Shown here: positions 1-8,190 of the stretch, in pieces
Numbering within the stretch: position 1 is the first letter of the stretch
How the letters are laid out: the number at the start of each line of letters is the position of its first letter
Source of the DNA: RGIG9151 sp963635575
GTDB taxonomy: Bacteria > Bacillota > Clostridia > TANB77 > RGIG9151
Assembly: GCA_963635575.1 (NCBI GenBank)
Contig: CAVHFU010000035.1
Location: forward strand, 1 to 14,590
Length of the DNA: 14,590 nt
Direction of reading: 5' to 3'
Notes under the pieces: model-generated
The model's database searches: none
What the model was told of the DNA's origin: nothing
The model's input: only the letters and a program-made list of their open reading frames with translations
Program-made: the position numbers and the translations under genes

Positions 1-38
1 AACCACAAGAGGAAAAGCAAAAATAATTGACAAAAAAA

Positions 39-72
39 TTAAGCTTAATTACAAGCTTAGAGCATATTTTTT
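39..72 (+). terminator. Possible weak terminator hairpin upstream of the rpoB promoter
   Basis: An inverted repeat TAAGCTT (40-46) / AAGCTTA (53-59) with a 6-nt loop forms a 7-bp stem, extendable by one G-U pair, and is followed after a few bases by six T (67-72). This could end a gene whose 3' end lies at or before the window start. The stem is A/T rich and the T run is separated from it by about 7 bases, so it would be weak at best. It may also be a chance palindrome in AT-rich DNA. Confidence 0.3.
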
Positions 73-105
73 ATATTAATTTGATACTAAAGTGTGGAGC
101 AGATA

Positions 106-141
106 AACTTCCGTATAACGCATAAAAATGTCGAGGAAGTT
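106..141. repeat. Inverted repeat abutting the rpoB promoter -35 box
   Basis: A perfect 7-bp inverted repeat, AACTTCC at 106-112 and GGAAGTT at 135-141, is separated by 22 bases. Its right arm ends one base before the -35 hexamer at 143. It could be a protein-binding site for rpoBC control, or a hairpin in transcripts that read through from upstream. A weaker promoter-like pair, TTGATA (81-86) and TAAACT (104-109) with 17-bp spacing, overlaps the left arm. No regulator can be named. Confidence 0.35.
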
Positions 142-142
142 A

Positions 143-171
143 TTGACAAGTGCACAAAACAGTGATAAAAT
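143..171 (+). promoter_or_regulatory. Strong sigma-A-type promoter for rpoBC
   Basis: A perfect -35 hexamer TTGACA (143-148) lies 17 bp before TAAAAT (166-171). The TG at 163-164 supplies an extended -10 motif. Transcription would start near 178, giving a leader of about 260 nt before rpoB. Spacing and matches are close to ideal, which suits a highly expressed polymerase operon and implies that rpoBC need not depend on readthrough from upstream ribosomal protein genes. Confidence 0.75.
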
Positions 172-439
172 TATAAAATGTATGAGTTTATGTGCAGACA
201 TACGTAAACAGTTCTTCATTTCGCAAGAGCAGGAATCCTGCTGCCAAATGGTAGACATTTGATATTGCACTTAGAAGGAATGATTTTATATTGTTTATTG
301 TTAGTTTTGCTAAGAAATAAATAATTATTTAAGGAGCAAGGATTACTTGGTCCTTATTGTCGTTCTTAAAATTACAAAATACAACTAAAGATAATGTGCT
401 AATAGAGTAGTATTTGAATTTTATAGGAGGGGTAAAAAA
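172..439 (+). promoter_or_regulatory. Long structured 5' leader of rpoB
   Basis: This stretch has no convincing gene. It contains a compact run of complementarity: AGCAGG/CCTGCT (228-233/237-242, 3-nt loop) is followed three bases later by CAAATG/CATTTG (245-250/256-261, 5-nt loop). Both are bracketed by GCAA (223-226) and TTGC (265-268), so together they could fold as a small three-way junction. A further hairpin pairs AAGGA (338-342) with TCCTT (351-355). None is followed by a U run, so I see no intrinsic attenuator. The rpoB Shine-Dalgarno AGGAGGGG (425-432) ends the leader. Whether the structure regulates anything is unknown, and I recognise no known riboswitch or ribosomal-protein leader here. 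Confidence 0.4.
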
Positions 440-3400
440 ATGCATGAAATTAAACTGGGTAAAAACAAGAGAATGTCTTTTTCTAGAATTCCTGAAAAAT
501 TAGAATTACCTAATTTGATTGAAGTACAGAAAGATTCGTACGAGTGGTTTGTACGAGAAGGACTTAGAGAAGTATTTAGGGATATTTCTCCAATTACTGA
601 TTATACGGGAGGACTAATTTTAGAGTTTTTAGATTATTCTCTAAAGGATGACCCAAAGTATACTATTGCGGAATGTAAGGAAAGAGATGCTACATATGCA
701 GCTCCTCTTAGAGTTAAGATAAGACTTATTAATAAGGAGACCGGCGAAGTTAAAGAACAAGAAATCTTTATGGGAGATTTCCCTCTTATGACTGATAGTG
801 GTACATTCATAATAAACGGAGCAGAGCGTGTTGTTGTAAGCCAATTAGTACGTTCTCCTGGTGTTTACTATGGAATGAAGTATGATAAATTCGGTAAGAA
901 ATTATTTGATGCAACTGTAATTCCTAACCGTGGTGCATGGATTGAATATGAGACAGACTCTCAAGACATTTTCTATGCAAAAATAGATAGAACAAGAAAG
1001 CTTCCTGTTACAAGCTTACTTAGAGCTTTAGGTATTGTAACTGATGCTGAGATACTTGAATTATTTGATAATGATGAAAAGATTTTAGCTACATTACAAA
1101 AAGATCCTGTAAAGACACAAGATGAAGCTTTAATAGAGTTATATAAGAGACTTCGCCCTGGCGATTTGCCTACAGTAGATAGTGCTAGAAACTTACTTGA
1201 AGCTATGTTCTTTGACCCTAGAAGATATGAAATGGCTAGAGTTGGCAGATACAAATACAACAAAAAGTTATCTATTGCTACAAGAATTATGAAACACGTT
1301 GCTGCTGAAGATATTAAAAATGATGAGCAAGTGTTTGTAAAAGCAGGAGAAATCATTAACAGAGAAACAGCTTTTGAAATTCAAAATGCTGGTATTAACG
1401 TTGTATATCTTGATGTTGAAGGTAAGAAAGTTAAGGTTATCGGTAACAATACTGTTGATATTTCTAAATATGTAGATATTGATTTAAGTGAATTAGGAGT
1501 TAAGGGCTTTGTTAATTATACTATTTTAATGAATATTTTAGCTAATAATCCTAAGAAAGAAGATTTAATTGAAGCTATCAAGGAAAATCGTACAGCTTTA
1601 TCTGCTCCTACAATCACAATGGACGATATTATTGCTACAATTAGCTATTGCTTGAACCTTGAACATGGTTTAGGAAATACTGATGATATCGACCACTTAG
1701 GAAATAGAAGAATAAGAGCTGTTGGTGAATTACTTCAAAATCAATTCAGAATTGGTTTATCCAGAATGGAAAGAGTTATTCGTGAAAGAATGACAATTCA
1801 AGATATGGATATTGTTACACCACAAGCTTTAGTAAATATAAGACCTGTTTCAGCTGCGATTAAGGAATTCTTCGGAAGTTCTCAATTATCACAGTTCATG
1901 GATCAAAACAACCCTCTTGCAGAACTTACTCATAAGAGAAGATTAAGTGCATTAGGCCCTGGTGGATTAAGCCGTGATAGAGCAGGATTCGAAGTTCGTG
2001 ATATCCACTATTCTCACTATGGAAGAATGTGTCCTATTGAAACTCCAGAAGGTCCTAACATCGGACTTATCGGTTCACTTTCTTCTTATGCAAGAATTAA
2101 TGAATATGGATTTATTGAAACTCCATACAGACTTGTTAAAGATGGTGTAGTTACTGATGATATTGAATATATGGCTGCTGATGAAGAAGATGGATATATT
2201 CTAGCTACTGCAACAGAACCATTAGACGAAAATAATAGATTTGTAAACCCTAAAACTAAAGTTAGATATAAGGCTGAAATCTTGGAAGTGGAAAGCAACA
2301 AGATTGAATTAGTAGATGTTTCTCCTAGACAACTTGTTTCTGTTGCTACTGCAATGATTCCTTTCCTAGAAAACGATGATGCTAACCGTGCTCTAATGGG
2401 TGCAAACATGCAACGTCAAGCAGTGCCTTTACTTAAAACAGATTCTCCAATTGTTGGTACTGGTATGGAATACCGTGCTGCAAAGGATTCAGGAGTTTGT
2501 ATCTGTGCTAAAAATGAAGGTATTGTTGAAAAGGTTACAGCTGACAATATCGTAATTAAGAAAAAAGATGGCAACTTTGATGAATATAAATTAGTTAAGT
2601 TCAAACGTTCAAACCAAGGTACTTGTATCAACCAAAGACCTATTGTTGAAAAGGGAGAACATGTTGGTAAAGGCGATGTTATCGCAGATGGACCTTCAAC
2701 AGATAACGGAGAACTTGCGTTAGGAAAGAACATCTTAATCGGATTTATGACTTGGGAAGGTTATAACTACGAAGATGCTATTCTAATTAGTGAAAGATTA
2801 GTTAAAGACGATGTTTTAACATCTATTCATATTGAAGAATATGAATCTGAATCAAGAGATACAAAATTAGGACCTGAAGAAATAACAAGAGATATTCCAA
2901 ATGTTGGTGAAGATGCATTAAAAGATTTGGATGAACGTGGTATTATTCGTATTGGCGCTGAGGTTCATTCAGGCGATATCTTGGTTGGTAAGGTTACTCC
3001 TAAGGGAGAAACAGAACTTACAGCTGAAGAAAGATTGCTTCGTGCAATTTTCGGTGAGAAAGCTCGTGAAGTTAGAGATACATCACTAAGAGTTCCACAT
3101 GGCGAAGCCGGAATAATCGTTGATGTAAAGATATTTACAAGAGAAAACGGCGACGAAATGACTCCTGGTGTAAATGAAATTGTTAGAGTTTATATAGCTC
3201 AAAAGAGAAAGATTTCTGTCGGAGATAAAATGGCAGGACGTCACGGCAACAAGGGTGTTATTTCAAGAGTACTTCCTGAAGAAGATATGCCATTCTTACC
3301 GGATGGTACACCACTTCAAATTGTGTTAAACCCTCTAGGCGTACCAAGCCGTATGAATATCGGACAGGTGCTAGAAGTTCACTTGGGTTATGCTGCTAAA

Positions 3401-4174
3401 GCTTTAGGCTTTAAGATTGCAACTCCTGTATTTGATGGTGCACGTGAAGGTGACATTTGGGAGGCATTAAAACAAGCAGGATTAAATGAAGATGGTAAAT
3501 CTATATTATACGATGGAAGAACCGGTGAACCGTTTGATAGACCGGTTACAGTCGGATATATGTATATGTTAAAACTACATCACTTAGTAGATGATAAGAT
3601 TCATGCTCGTTCTACTGGACCTTATTCTTTAGTTACACAACAACCTCTTGGTGGTAAAGCACAATTTGGTGGACAGAGATTCGGAGAGATGGAAGTTTGG
3701 GCTCTAGAAGCTTATGGTGCTGCTTATACACTTCAAGAAATCTTGACTGTAAAATCTGATGACGTTGTTGGACGTGTTAAGACATATGAATCTATTGTTA
3801 AGGGCGAAAATGTTCCTGAAGCCGGTATTCCTGAGTCATTTAGGGTATTAGTTAAGGAATTACAAAGCTTAGGTCTTGATGTTAAGGTATATTCTAAAGA
3901 CAACGAAGAAGTTGCATTAAAAGAATATGTTGAAGATGAAATTGATGAAGAATTACCTGTTAACATTGAAGGTACAGAAGATTTACAGTTTGTTCGTCAT
4001 TATGATGAGCCTATGGATGATGTTATTATAGAAGACGCTGAAGACGATGATTTTGAAGATGAAGAAAGCGATGAAATCGATGACGATGTAGAAGAATTCG
4101 ATTTTGATGATAATGTTGTTGAGGATGATGAGCTCGGCGGAGAAGATTTAGACAATTTTGATGATGAAGAGTAA
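440..4174 (+). CDS. rpoB: DNA-directed RNA polymerase subunit beta
   Basis: This is the 1244-residue beta subunit of RNA polymerase, which forms one pincer and much of the active centre of the core enzyme. The start is set by AGGAGGGG seven bases upstream of the ATG. The rifampicin-pocket cluster is intact: Q485, D488, H498, R501 and S503 match E. coli Q513, D516, H526, R529 and S531, so a rifampicin-sensitive genotype is expected. Other landmarks are the N-Y-E-D-A motif (E778/D779) near the catalytic site, the G-D-K-M-A-G-R-H-G-N-K-G block with its two lysines (K930, K938), and the C-terminal clamp motif starting at G1071. Beyond the conserved end it carries a strongly acidic tail: 33 of the last 53 residues (1192-1244) are Asp or Glu and none is basic. 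That makes it about 50 residues longer than Bacillus subtilis RpoB (about 1193). It is the first gene of an operon with rpoC, 32 bp downstream. Confidence 0.99.
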   Translation: MHEIKLGKNKRMSFSRIPEKLELPNLIEVQKDSYEWFVREGLREVFRDISPITDYTGGLILEFLDYSLKDDPKYTIAECKERDATYAAPLRVKIRLINKETGEVKEQEIFMGDFPLMTDSGTFIINGAERVVVSQLVRSPGVYYGMKYDKFGKKLFDATVIPNRGAWIEYETDSQDIFYAKIDRTRKLPVTSLLRALGIVTDAEILELFDNDEKILATLQKDPVKTQDEALIELYKRLRPGDLPTVDSARNLLEAMFFDPRRYEMARVGRYKYNKKLSIATRIMKHVAAEDIKNDEQVFVKAGEIINRETAFEIQNAGINVVYLDVEGKKVKVIGNNTVDISKYVDIDLSELGVKGFVNYTILMNILANNPKKEDLIEAIKENRTALSAPTITMDDIIATISYCLNLEHGLGNTDDIDHLGNRRIRAVGELLQNQFRIGLSRMERVIRERMTIQDMDIVTPQALVNIRPVSAAIKEFFGSSQLSQFMDQNNPLAELTHKRRLSALGPGGLSRDRAGFEVRDIHYSHYGRMCPIETPEGPNIGLIGSLSSYARINEYGFIETPYRLVKDGVVTDDIEYMAADEEDGYILATATEPLDENNRFVNPKTKVRYKAEILEVESNKIELVDVSPRQLVSVATAMIPFLENDDANRALMGANMQRQAVPLLKTDSPIVGTGMEYRAAKDSGVCICAKNEGIVEKVTADNIVIKKKDGNFDEYKLVKFKRSNQGTCINQRPIVEKGEHVGKGDVIADGPSTDNGELALGKNILIGFMTWEGYNYEDAILISERLVKDDVLTSIHIEEYESESRDTKLGPEEITRDIPNVGEDALKDLDERGIIRIGAEVHSGDILVGKVTPKGETELTAEERLLRAIFGEKAREVRDTSLRVPHGEAGIIVDVKIFTRENGDEMTPGVNEIVRVYIAQKRKISVGDKMAGRHGNKGVISRVLPEEDMPFLPDGTPLQIVLNPLGVPSRMNIGQVLEVHLGYAAKALGFKIATPVFDGAREGDIWEALKQAGLNEDGKSILYDGRTGEPFDRPVTVGYMYMLKLHHLVDDKIHARSTGPYSLVTQQPLGGKAQFGGQRFGEMEVWALEAYGAAYTLQEILTVKSDDVVGRVKTYESIVKGENVPEAGIPESFRVLVKELQSLGLDVKVYSKDNEEVALKEYVEDEIDEELPVNIEGTEDLQFVRHYDEPMDDVIIEDAEDDDFEDEESDEIDDDVEEFDFDDNVVEDDELGGEDLDNFDDEE

Positions 4175-4192
4175 ATAAAATGTATCACTATG

Positions 4193-4199
4193 AGAGGAG
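4193..4199 (+). promoter_or_regulatory. Ribosome binding site that fixes the rpoC start
   Basis: AGAGGAG ends 7 bases before the ATG at 4207. An in-frame ATG at 4180 would add nine residues (M-Y-H-Y-E-R-S-K-K) but lies upstream of this site and lacks its own. The protein from 4207 begins M-F-E-L-N-N-F, the usual start of beta-prime in this group, so 4207 is preferred. Confidence 0.85.
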
Positions 4200-4206
4200 T
4201 AAAAAG

Positions 4207-7200
4207 ATGTTTGAACTAAATAATTTTGATAGTATTAAAATTAGTCTTGCTTCACCGGAGAAAATCAGAGAATGGTCAAAAGGTGAAGTTAAGAAACCTG
4301 AAACTATTAATTATAGAACATTAAAGCCAGAACGTGATGGCTTGTTCTGTGAAAAGATTTTTGGACCTCAAAAAGACTGGGAATGTCATTGTGGAAAATA
4401 CAAGAGAGTAAGATATAAAGGTATTGTCTGCGACAGATGTGGTGTTGAGGTTACTAAATCTAAAGTTAGACGTGAAAGAATGGGACATATTGAACTTGCG
4501 GCTCCTGTTTCACATATATGGTATTTTAAAGGAATTCCAAGTCGTATGGGACTTATATTAGACCTTTCTCCAAGAGCATTGGAGAAAGTCCTATACTTTG
4601 CTTCATATATCGTTATGGACGCTGGTACAACAGCATTAATGAAGAAGCAAATTTTGACTGAAAAAGAGTATGCAGAAGCAAAGGAACAATATGGTGCAAA
4701 TGCATTTAGAGTTGGAATCGGTGCTGAAGCTATTCGTGAGTTATTAAAAGAAATAGATCTAGAGTCTTTAGCTAAGGAATTAAGAGAAGAAATGAATTCT
4801 TCTTCTGGTCAAAAGAAAGTAAAGATTATTAAGAGACTTGAAGCTGTTGACTCATTTAGATTATCAGGAAACAGGCCTGAATGGATGATTTTAGACGTTG
4901 TCCCTGTTATTCCGCCAGATTTAAGACCTATGGTTCAATTAGATGGCGGTAGATTTGCAACATCTGACTTAAACGATTTGTACAGAAGAGTTATCAACAG
5001 AAACAATCGTTTAAAGAGATTGCTTGATTTAGGAGCACCTGAAATAATTGTTAGAAACGAAAAGAGAATGTTACAAGAAGCAGTAGATGCCCTAATAGAT
5101 AACGGACGTCGTGGTCGTCCTGTTACAGGCCCTGGGAACCGTCCGTTAAAGTCATTGTCTGATTTGCTAAAAGGTAAACAAGGTCGTTTTAGACAAAACT
5201 TACTAGGTAAACGTGTTGACTACTCTGGACGTTCTGTTATCGTTGTAGGACCAGAACTTAAGATTTATCAATGTGGTGTACCTCGTGAAATGGCTATTGA
5301 ATTATTTAAGCCATTTGTAATGAAAAAGTTAGTTGAAAATGGAATGGCTCATAATATTAAGAGTGCTAAGAGAATGGTTGAACGCGTTAAACCAGAAGTA
5401 TGGGATATATTAGAAGAAGTTATTAAGGAACACCCTGTAATGTTAAACCGTGCTCCGACACTTCACAGATTAGGTATCCAAGCATTCGAGCCTGTATTAG
5501 TAGAAGGTAGAGCATTAAAACTTCACCCACTAGTTTGTACAGCGTTCAACGCTGACTTCGATGGTGACCAGATGGCTATTCACCTCCCATTATCAGCAGA
5601 AGCTCAAGCTGAAACAAGATTTTTAATGTTATCTGCAAACAACTTGTTAAAACCTCAAGATGGTAAGCCGGTTACAGTTCCTACACAGGATATGGTATTA
5701 GGTAGCTATTATTTAACATATGAAACAGGTATGAACGATGATAGAGTACCGTCATACTTAGTGGATGTTCCGGAAGATGAAAGATATGCAAAAGATGCAG
5801 ATGGAAACTTTGTATTAGACGCAGAAGGTAATAAGAGATTACTTCTAAAAGCATTTAGTGATAAAGATGAGGCTTTTGAAGCATATTCTGTTAATGCTAT
5901 AAAGCTACAAGATCCGATTTTGGTGAGATTTACCAAAGAAGTGGATGGAGTAAAAAAATCTAAAGTTATTAAAACAACAATGGGTAAGATTATATTTAAT
6001 GACTCTGTTCCGCAAGATATTGGATTTGTAGACAGGAGTATTCCGGGAAACGAATTTAAGATGGAAGTTGATTTCTTAGTAACTAAGAAGGAGTTAGGAA
6101 AAATTATTGATAAATGCATTAGAAAGTACGGTTTTACAATTTCTGCTGATGTAGTAGATAAAATTAAGGCTACCGGATATAAATATTCTACACGTAGTGG
6201 TATTACAGTTGGTGTTGCGGACATGCAAATTCCTGGTGTAAAGGAACAACGTATTAAAGAGGCTGAAGCTAAGGTAGAAACTATTACAAAACAATATCAG
6301 AGAGGATTGCTTTCTAATGAGGATAGAAGAAATTCTGTTATTACAATTTGGGAAGATACAACAAAGGTTATTACACAAGACTTGATGGATGGACTAGATA
6401 GATTAAATCCAGTTTACATGATGGCTCACTCCGGTGCTCGTGGTAATGTAAACCAGATTAGACAACTTGCTGGTATTCGTGGACTTATGGCGGATACATC
6501 GGGTAAAACAGTTGAAATTCCTATTAAGTCAAACTTAAAAGAAGGACTTGACGTTTTGGAATACTTCATTTCATCACACGGTTCTAGAAAAGGTCTTGCC
6601 GACACAGCTCTTCGTACAGCGGACTCTGGTTACTTAACAAGACGTCTTGTTGATGTCAGTCAAGATGTTATTATTCGTGAGGAAGATTGCGGAACTAAGA
6701 AGGGTATTTGGGTTGAGGATGTTACTGAAGGTAAAGAAGTTATCGAACCACTTTCTGAAAGACTTGTTGGCAGAACTGCAATTGGTGATGTAGTAAATCC
6801 TGAAACAAATGAAGTAATTGTAAAAGATGATACATTAATTACTGAAGCTCAAGCTAAGGCTATTGAGAAAGCAGGAATTAAGAAAGTATATATTCGTTCA
6901 ACACTTACTTGTCGCTCAAGACATGGTATTTGTGCAAAATGTTATGGCACGAACCTAGCTACAGGCAAACCTATCAATATTGGTGAAGCAGTTGGTATTA
7001 TTGCTGCTCAATCTATCGGTGAACCTGGTACACAGCTTACAATGAGAACGTTCCATACAGGTGGTGTCGCTGCTGCCGGCGGTGATATTACACACGGTTT
7101 ACCACGTGTTGAGGAAATTTTTGAAGCTAGAAAGCCAAAGGGACTTGCTGTTATTACTGAAATTAAAGGTAATGTTACAGTTAGTGATAACAAGAAGAAA

Positions 7201-7839
7201 CGTGAAGTTATCGTTACTGACCCTGATGGAGATGCAAAGACATACTTAATTCCTTTCGGCTCAAGATTAAAAGTTCGTGATGGCGATTTTGTAGAAGCCG
7301 GAGATGAGTTAACAGAAGGTTCTGTAAATCCACATGACATTATAAGAATTAAAGGTGTTGACGGAGTTCAATTATATATGCTTCGTGAAGTTCAAAAGGT
7401 TTATAGAATGCAGGGTGTTGATATCAATGATAAACACATTGAAGTTATTGTTCGTCAAATGCTTCGTAAGATTAAAGTTGATGAAGCTGGAGATACAAAC
7501 TTCTTACCTGGAATTCTTGTAGATATGTTTGAATTTGAAAGTGAAAACGAAAGAGTTATAGCTGAAGGTGGAACACCGGCTACTGGTAAACAAACATTAT
7601 TGGGCATCACAAAAGCAGCCTTAACAACAGAATCATTCTTATCAGCAGCATCATTCCAAGAAACAACAAGAGTTTTAACTGATGCAGCTATTAAAGGTAA
7701 GGTTGATCCATTAGTTGGACTTAAAGAAAACGTTATCATTGGTAAGTTAATTCCTGCCGGAACTGGTATGGCTAGATATAAAGATATAAACATTCAAACA
7801 GTTAAGGAAGAAAAAAGTGAAGACGAAATAGTCGACTAA
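4207..7839 (+). CDS. rpoC: DNA-directed RNA polymerase subunit beta-prime
   Basis: This is the 1210-residue beta-prime subunit, which carries the catalytic magnesium site of RNA polymerase. The N-terminal zinc ribbon has C60, C62, C75 and C78. The absolutely conserved N-A-D-F-D-G-D loop supplies the metal ligands D450, D452 and D454. The second zinc site has C828, C902, C909 and C912. The trigger-loop region Q-S-I-G-E-P-G-T-Q-L-T-M-R-T-F-H spans residues 935-950. Length is close to B. subtilis RpoC, with no large lineage insertion apparent. It follows rpoB by 32 bp on the same transcript and ends one base before a strong terminator hairpin. No frameshift or missing catalytic residue is seen. 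Confidence 0.99.
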   Translation: MFELNNFDSIKISLASPEKIREWSKGEVKKPETINYRTLKPERDGLFCEKIFGPQKDWECHCGKYKRVRYKGIVCDRCGVEVTKSKVRRERMGHIELAAPVSHIWYFKGIPSRMGLILDLSPRALEKVLYFASYIVMDAGTTALMKKQILTEKEYAEAKEQYGANAFRVGIGAEAIRELLKEIDLESLAKELREEMNSSSGQKKVKIIKRLEAVDSFRLSGNRPEWMILDVVPVIPPDLRPMVQLDGGRFATSDLNDLYRRVINRNNRLKRLLDLGAPEIIVRNEKRMLQEAVDALIDNGRRGRPVTGPGNRPLKSLSDLLKGKQGRFRQNLLGKRVDYSGRSVIVVGPELKIYQCGVPREMAIELFKPFVMKKLVENGMAHNIKSAKRMVERVKPEVWDILEEVIKEHPVMLNRAPTLHRLGIQAFEPVLVEGRALKLHPLVCTAFNADFDGDQMAIHLPLSAEAQAETRFLMLSANNLLKPQDGKPVTVPTQDMVLGSYYLTYETGMNDDRVPSYLVDVPEDERYAKDADGNFVLDAEGNKRLLLKAFSDKDEAFEAYSVNAIKLQDPILVRFTKEVDGVKKSKVIKTTMGKIIFNDSVPQDIGFVDRSIPGNEFKMEVDFLVTKKELGKIIDKCIRKYGFTISADVVDKIKATGYKYSTRSGITVGVADMQIPGVKEQRIKEAEAKVETITKQYQRGLLSNEDRRNSVITIWEDTTKVITQDLMDGLDRLNPVYMMAHSGARGNVNQIRQLAGIRGLMADTSGKTVEIPIKSNLKEGLDVLEYFISSHGSRKGLADTALRTADSGYLTRRLVDVSQDVIIREEDCGTKKGIWVEDVTEGKEVIEPLSERLVGRTAIGDVVNPETNEVIVKDDTLITEAQAKAIEKAGIKKVYIRSTLTCRSRHGICAKCYGTNLATGKPINIGEAVGIIAAQSIGEPGTQLTMRTFHTGGVAAAGGDITHGLPRVEEIFEARKPKGLAVITEIKGNVTVSDNKKKREVIVTDPDGDAKTYLIPFGSRLKVRDGDFVEAGDELTEGSVNPHDIIRIKGVDGVQLYMLREVQKVYRMQGVDINDKHIEVIVRQMLRKIKVDEAGDTNFLPGILVDMFEFESENERVIAEGGTPATGKQTLLGITKAALTTESFLSAASFQETTRVLTDAAIKGKVDPLVGLKENVIIGKLIPAGTGMARYKDINIQTVKEEKSEDEIVD

Positions 7840-7887
7840 AAAAAAGCTGTAAAGAACTAAATTTCGAGTTCTTTACAGCTTTTTTTT
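7840..7887. terminator. Bidirectional intrinsic terminator shared by rpoC and the DUF1540 gene
   Basis: A perfect 13-bp stem pairs 7846-7858 (GCTGTAAAGAACT) with 7867-7879 around an 8-nt loop. Six A (7840-7845) precede it and eight T (7880-7887) follow it. Read on the plus strand it terminates rpoBC, and read on the minus strand the A run becomes the U tract for the convergent small gene. It begins right after the rpoC stop codon (7837-7839). The minus-strand stop codon (7888-7886) overlaps its T run, so the two genes are packed against one hairpin. Confidence 0.95.
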
Positions 7888-8047
7888 AGTCCTTACAAAT
7901 AAATGTTTCGCAACAAGTTCCATCAGATGTATGAGCTTTACCTGACATATTGTTTACGTCTAATTGTTTTGCTGTGCAAAAATGATTTTCCCAATATGTG
8001 CATGTGTCTACACTGCAATGGACTGGCATTCTATTTGGATTTCCCAT
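7886..8047 (-). CDS. Small cysteine-rich DUF1540 protein
   Basis: This 53-residue protein has six cysteines at 11, 16, 24, 45, 46 and 51. It fits the DUF1540 pattern seen in Clostridia and Bacilli: an N-terminal G-N-P-N-R stretch, H-C-S-V-x-x-C-x-Y-W, a central C-T-A-K, and a terminal T-C-C-E-T-F. The function of the family is not established to my knowledge. The cysteine layout suggests metal binding, which is inference. The start at 8047 is chosen because AAAAGGAG sits 9 bases upstream. An in-frame ATG at 8056 abuts that site, and a longer frame opening at 8080 would place it inside the gene. It is convergent with rpoC and divergent from the NRPS gene. Confidence 0.85.
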   Translation of the reverse strand: MGNPNRMPVHCSVDTCTYWENHFCTAKQLDVNNMSGKAHTSDGTCCETFICKD

Positions 8048-8056
8048 ATAATTCAT

Positions 8057-8064
8057 CTCCTTTT
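8057..8064 (-). promoter_or_regulatory. Ribosome binding site fixing the DUF1540 start
   Basis: On the minus strand the site reads AAAAGGAG, with 9 bases between it and the ATG at 8047-8045. It excludes the upstream in-frame ATG codons at 8056 and 8080 as the main start. Confidence 0.75.
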
Positions 8065-8069
8065 TTATT

Positions 8070-8083
8070 ATTTTGTACAAAAT
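8070..8083. repeat. 14-bp perfect palindrome in the divergent intergenic region
   Basis: ATTTTGTACAAAAT (8070-8083) is a perfect palindrome lying just upstream of the DUF1540 ribosome binding site and about 110 bp before the NRPS start. It could be an operator for a dimeric regulator of the small gene. Being AT rich, it could also arise by chance. Confidence 0.3.
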
Positions 8084-8128
8084 TTAATAAATATATGCTA
8101 AATACTTGATTAAAGTTTTATGGAAATA

Positions 8129-8154
8129 TTGACGAATAACATTTGGAGTATAAT
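8129..8154 (+). promoter_or_regulatory. Candidate NRPS-operon promoter
   Basis: A perfect -10 hexamer TATAAT (8149-8154) lies 38 bp before the NRPS start. The nearest -35-like element, TTGACG (8129-8134), is only 14 bp away, which is shorter than the usual 16-18 bp. A good -10 with a poorly placed -35 is compatible with an activator-dependent promoter, but that is inference. Confidence 0.45.
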
Positions 8155-8161
8155 TTTAGCA

Positions 8162-8190
8162 ATTATATATTGAATTAGGGAGGCAGTAAA
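8162..8190 (-). promoter_or_regulatory. Candidate divergent promoter for the DUF1540 gene
   Basis: On the minus strand TATAAT (8167-8162) is preceded, with a 17-bp spacer, by TTTACT (8190-8185), which matches four of six -35 positions. Transcription would start near 8155 and give a leader of about 107 nt. It lies back to back with the candidate NRPS -10 box and overlaps the NRPS ribosome binding site, so the two promoters could compete. Confidence 0.35.

Noticed and set aside
3..26. Short in-frame end P-Q-E-E-K-Q-K-stop that could be the C-terminus of an upstream gene
   Set aside because: Seven residues are too few to identify or distinguish from chance. Another frame stays open to 79, so the upstream gene's end cannot be fixed.
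76..270. Minus-strand 64-residue frame across the rpoB promoter and leader
   Set aside because: It opens with GTG without a Shine-Dalgarno, shows no recognisable domain, and overlaps the strong rpoBC promoter and leader hairpins.
280..324. A 14-codon leucine-rich frame (M-I-L-Y-C-L-L-L-V-L-L-R-N-K) in the rpoB leader, resembling an attenuation leader peptide
   Set aside because: Its AGAAGGA motif abuts the ATG with no spacer, there is no downstream terminator hairpin with a U tract, and TTA/TTG-rich runs are expected by chance in AT-rich DNA.
357..385. Promoter-like pair TTGTCG and TACAAC close to rpoB
   Set aside because: Both hexamers are poor matches (four of six), and a far better promoter lies upstream at 143-171.
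4000..4188. Serine-rich minus-strand frame opposite the end of rpoB
   Set aside because: It is the mirror of the GAT/GAA-rich codons of the acidic RpoB tail and has no start signal or homologous features.
5709..6378. Long minus-strand frames inside rpoC, and similar ones inside rpoB and the NRPS
   Set aside because: They overlap fully conserved coding sequence, lack ribosome binding sites, and look like low-complexity shadow translations.
7903..8109. Plus-strand 68-residue frame opposite the DUF1540 gene
   Set aside because: The minus-strand protein has a clear DUF1540 cysteine pattern and a good ribosome binding site. The plus-strand frame has neither and would start right after a terminator.
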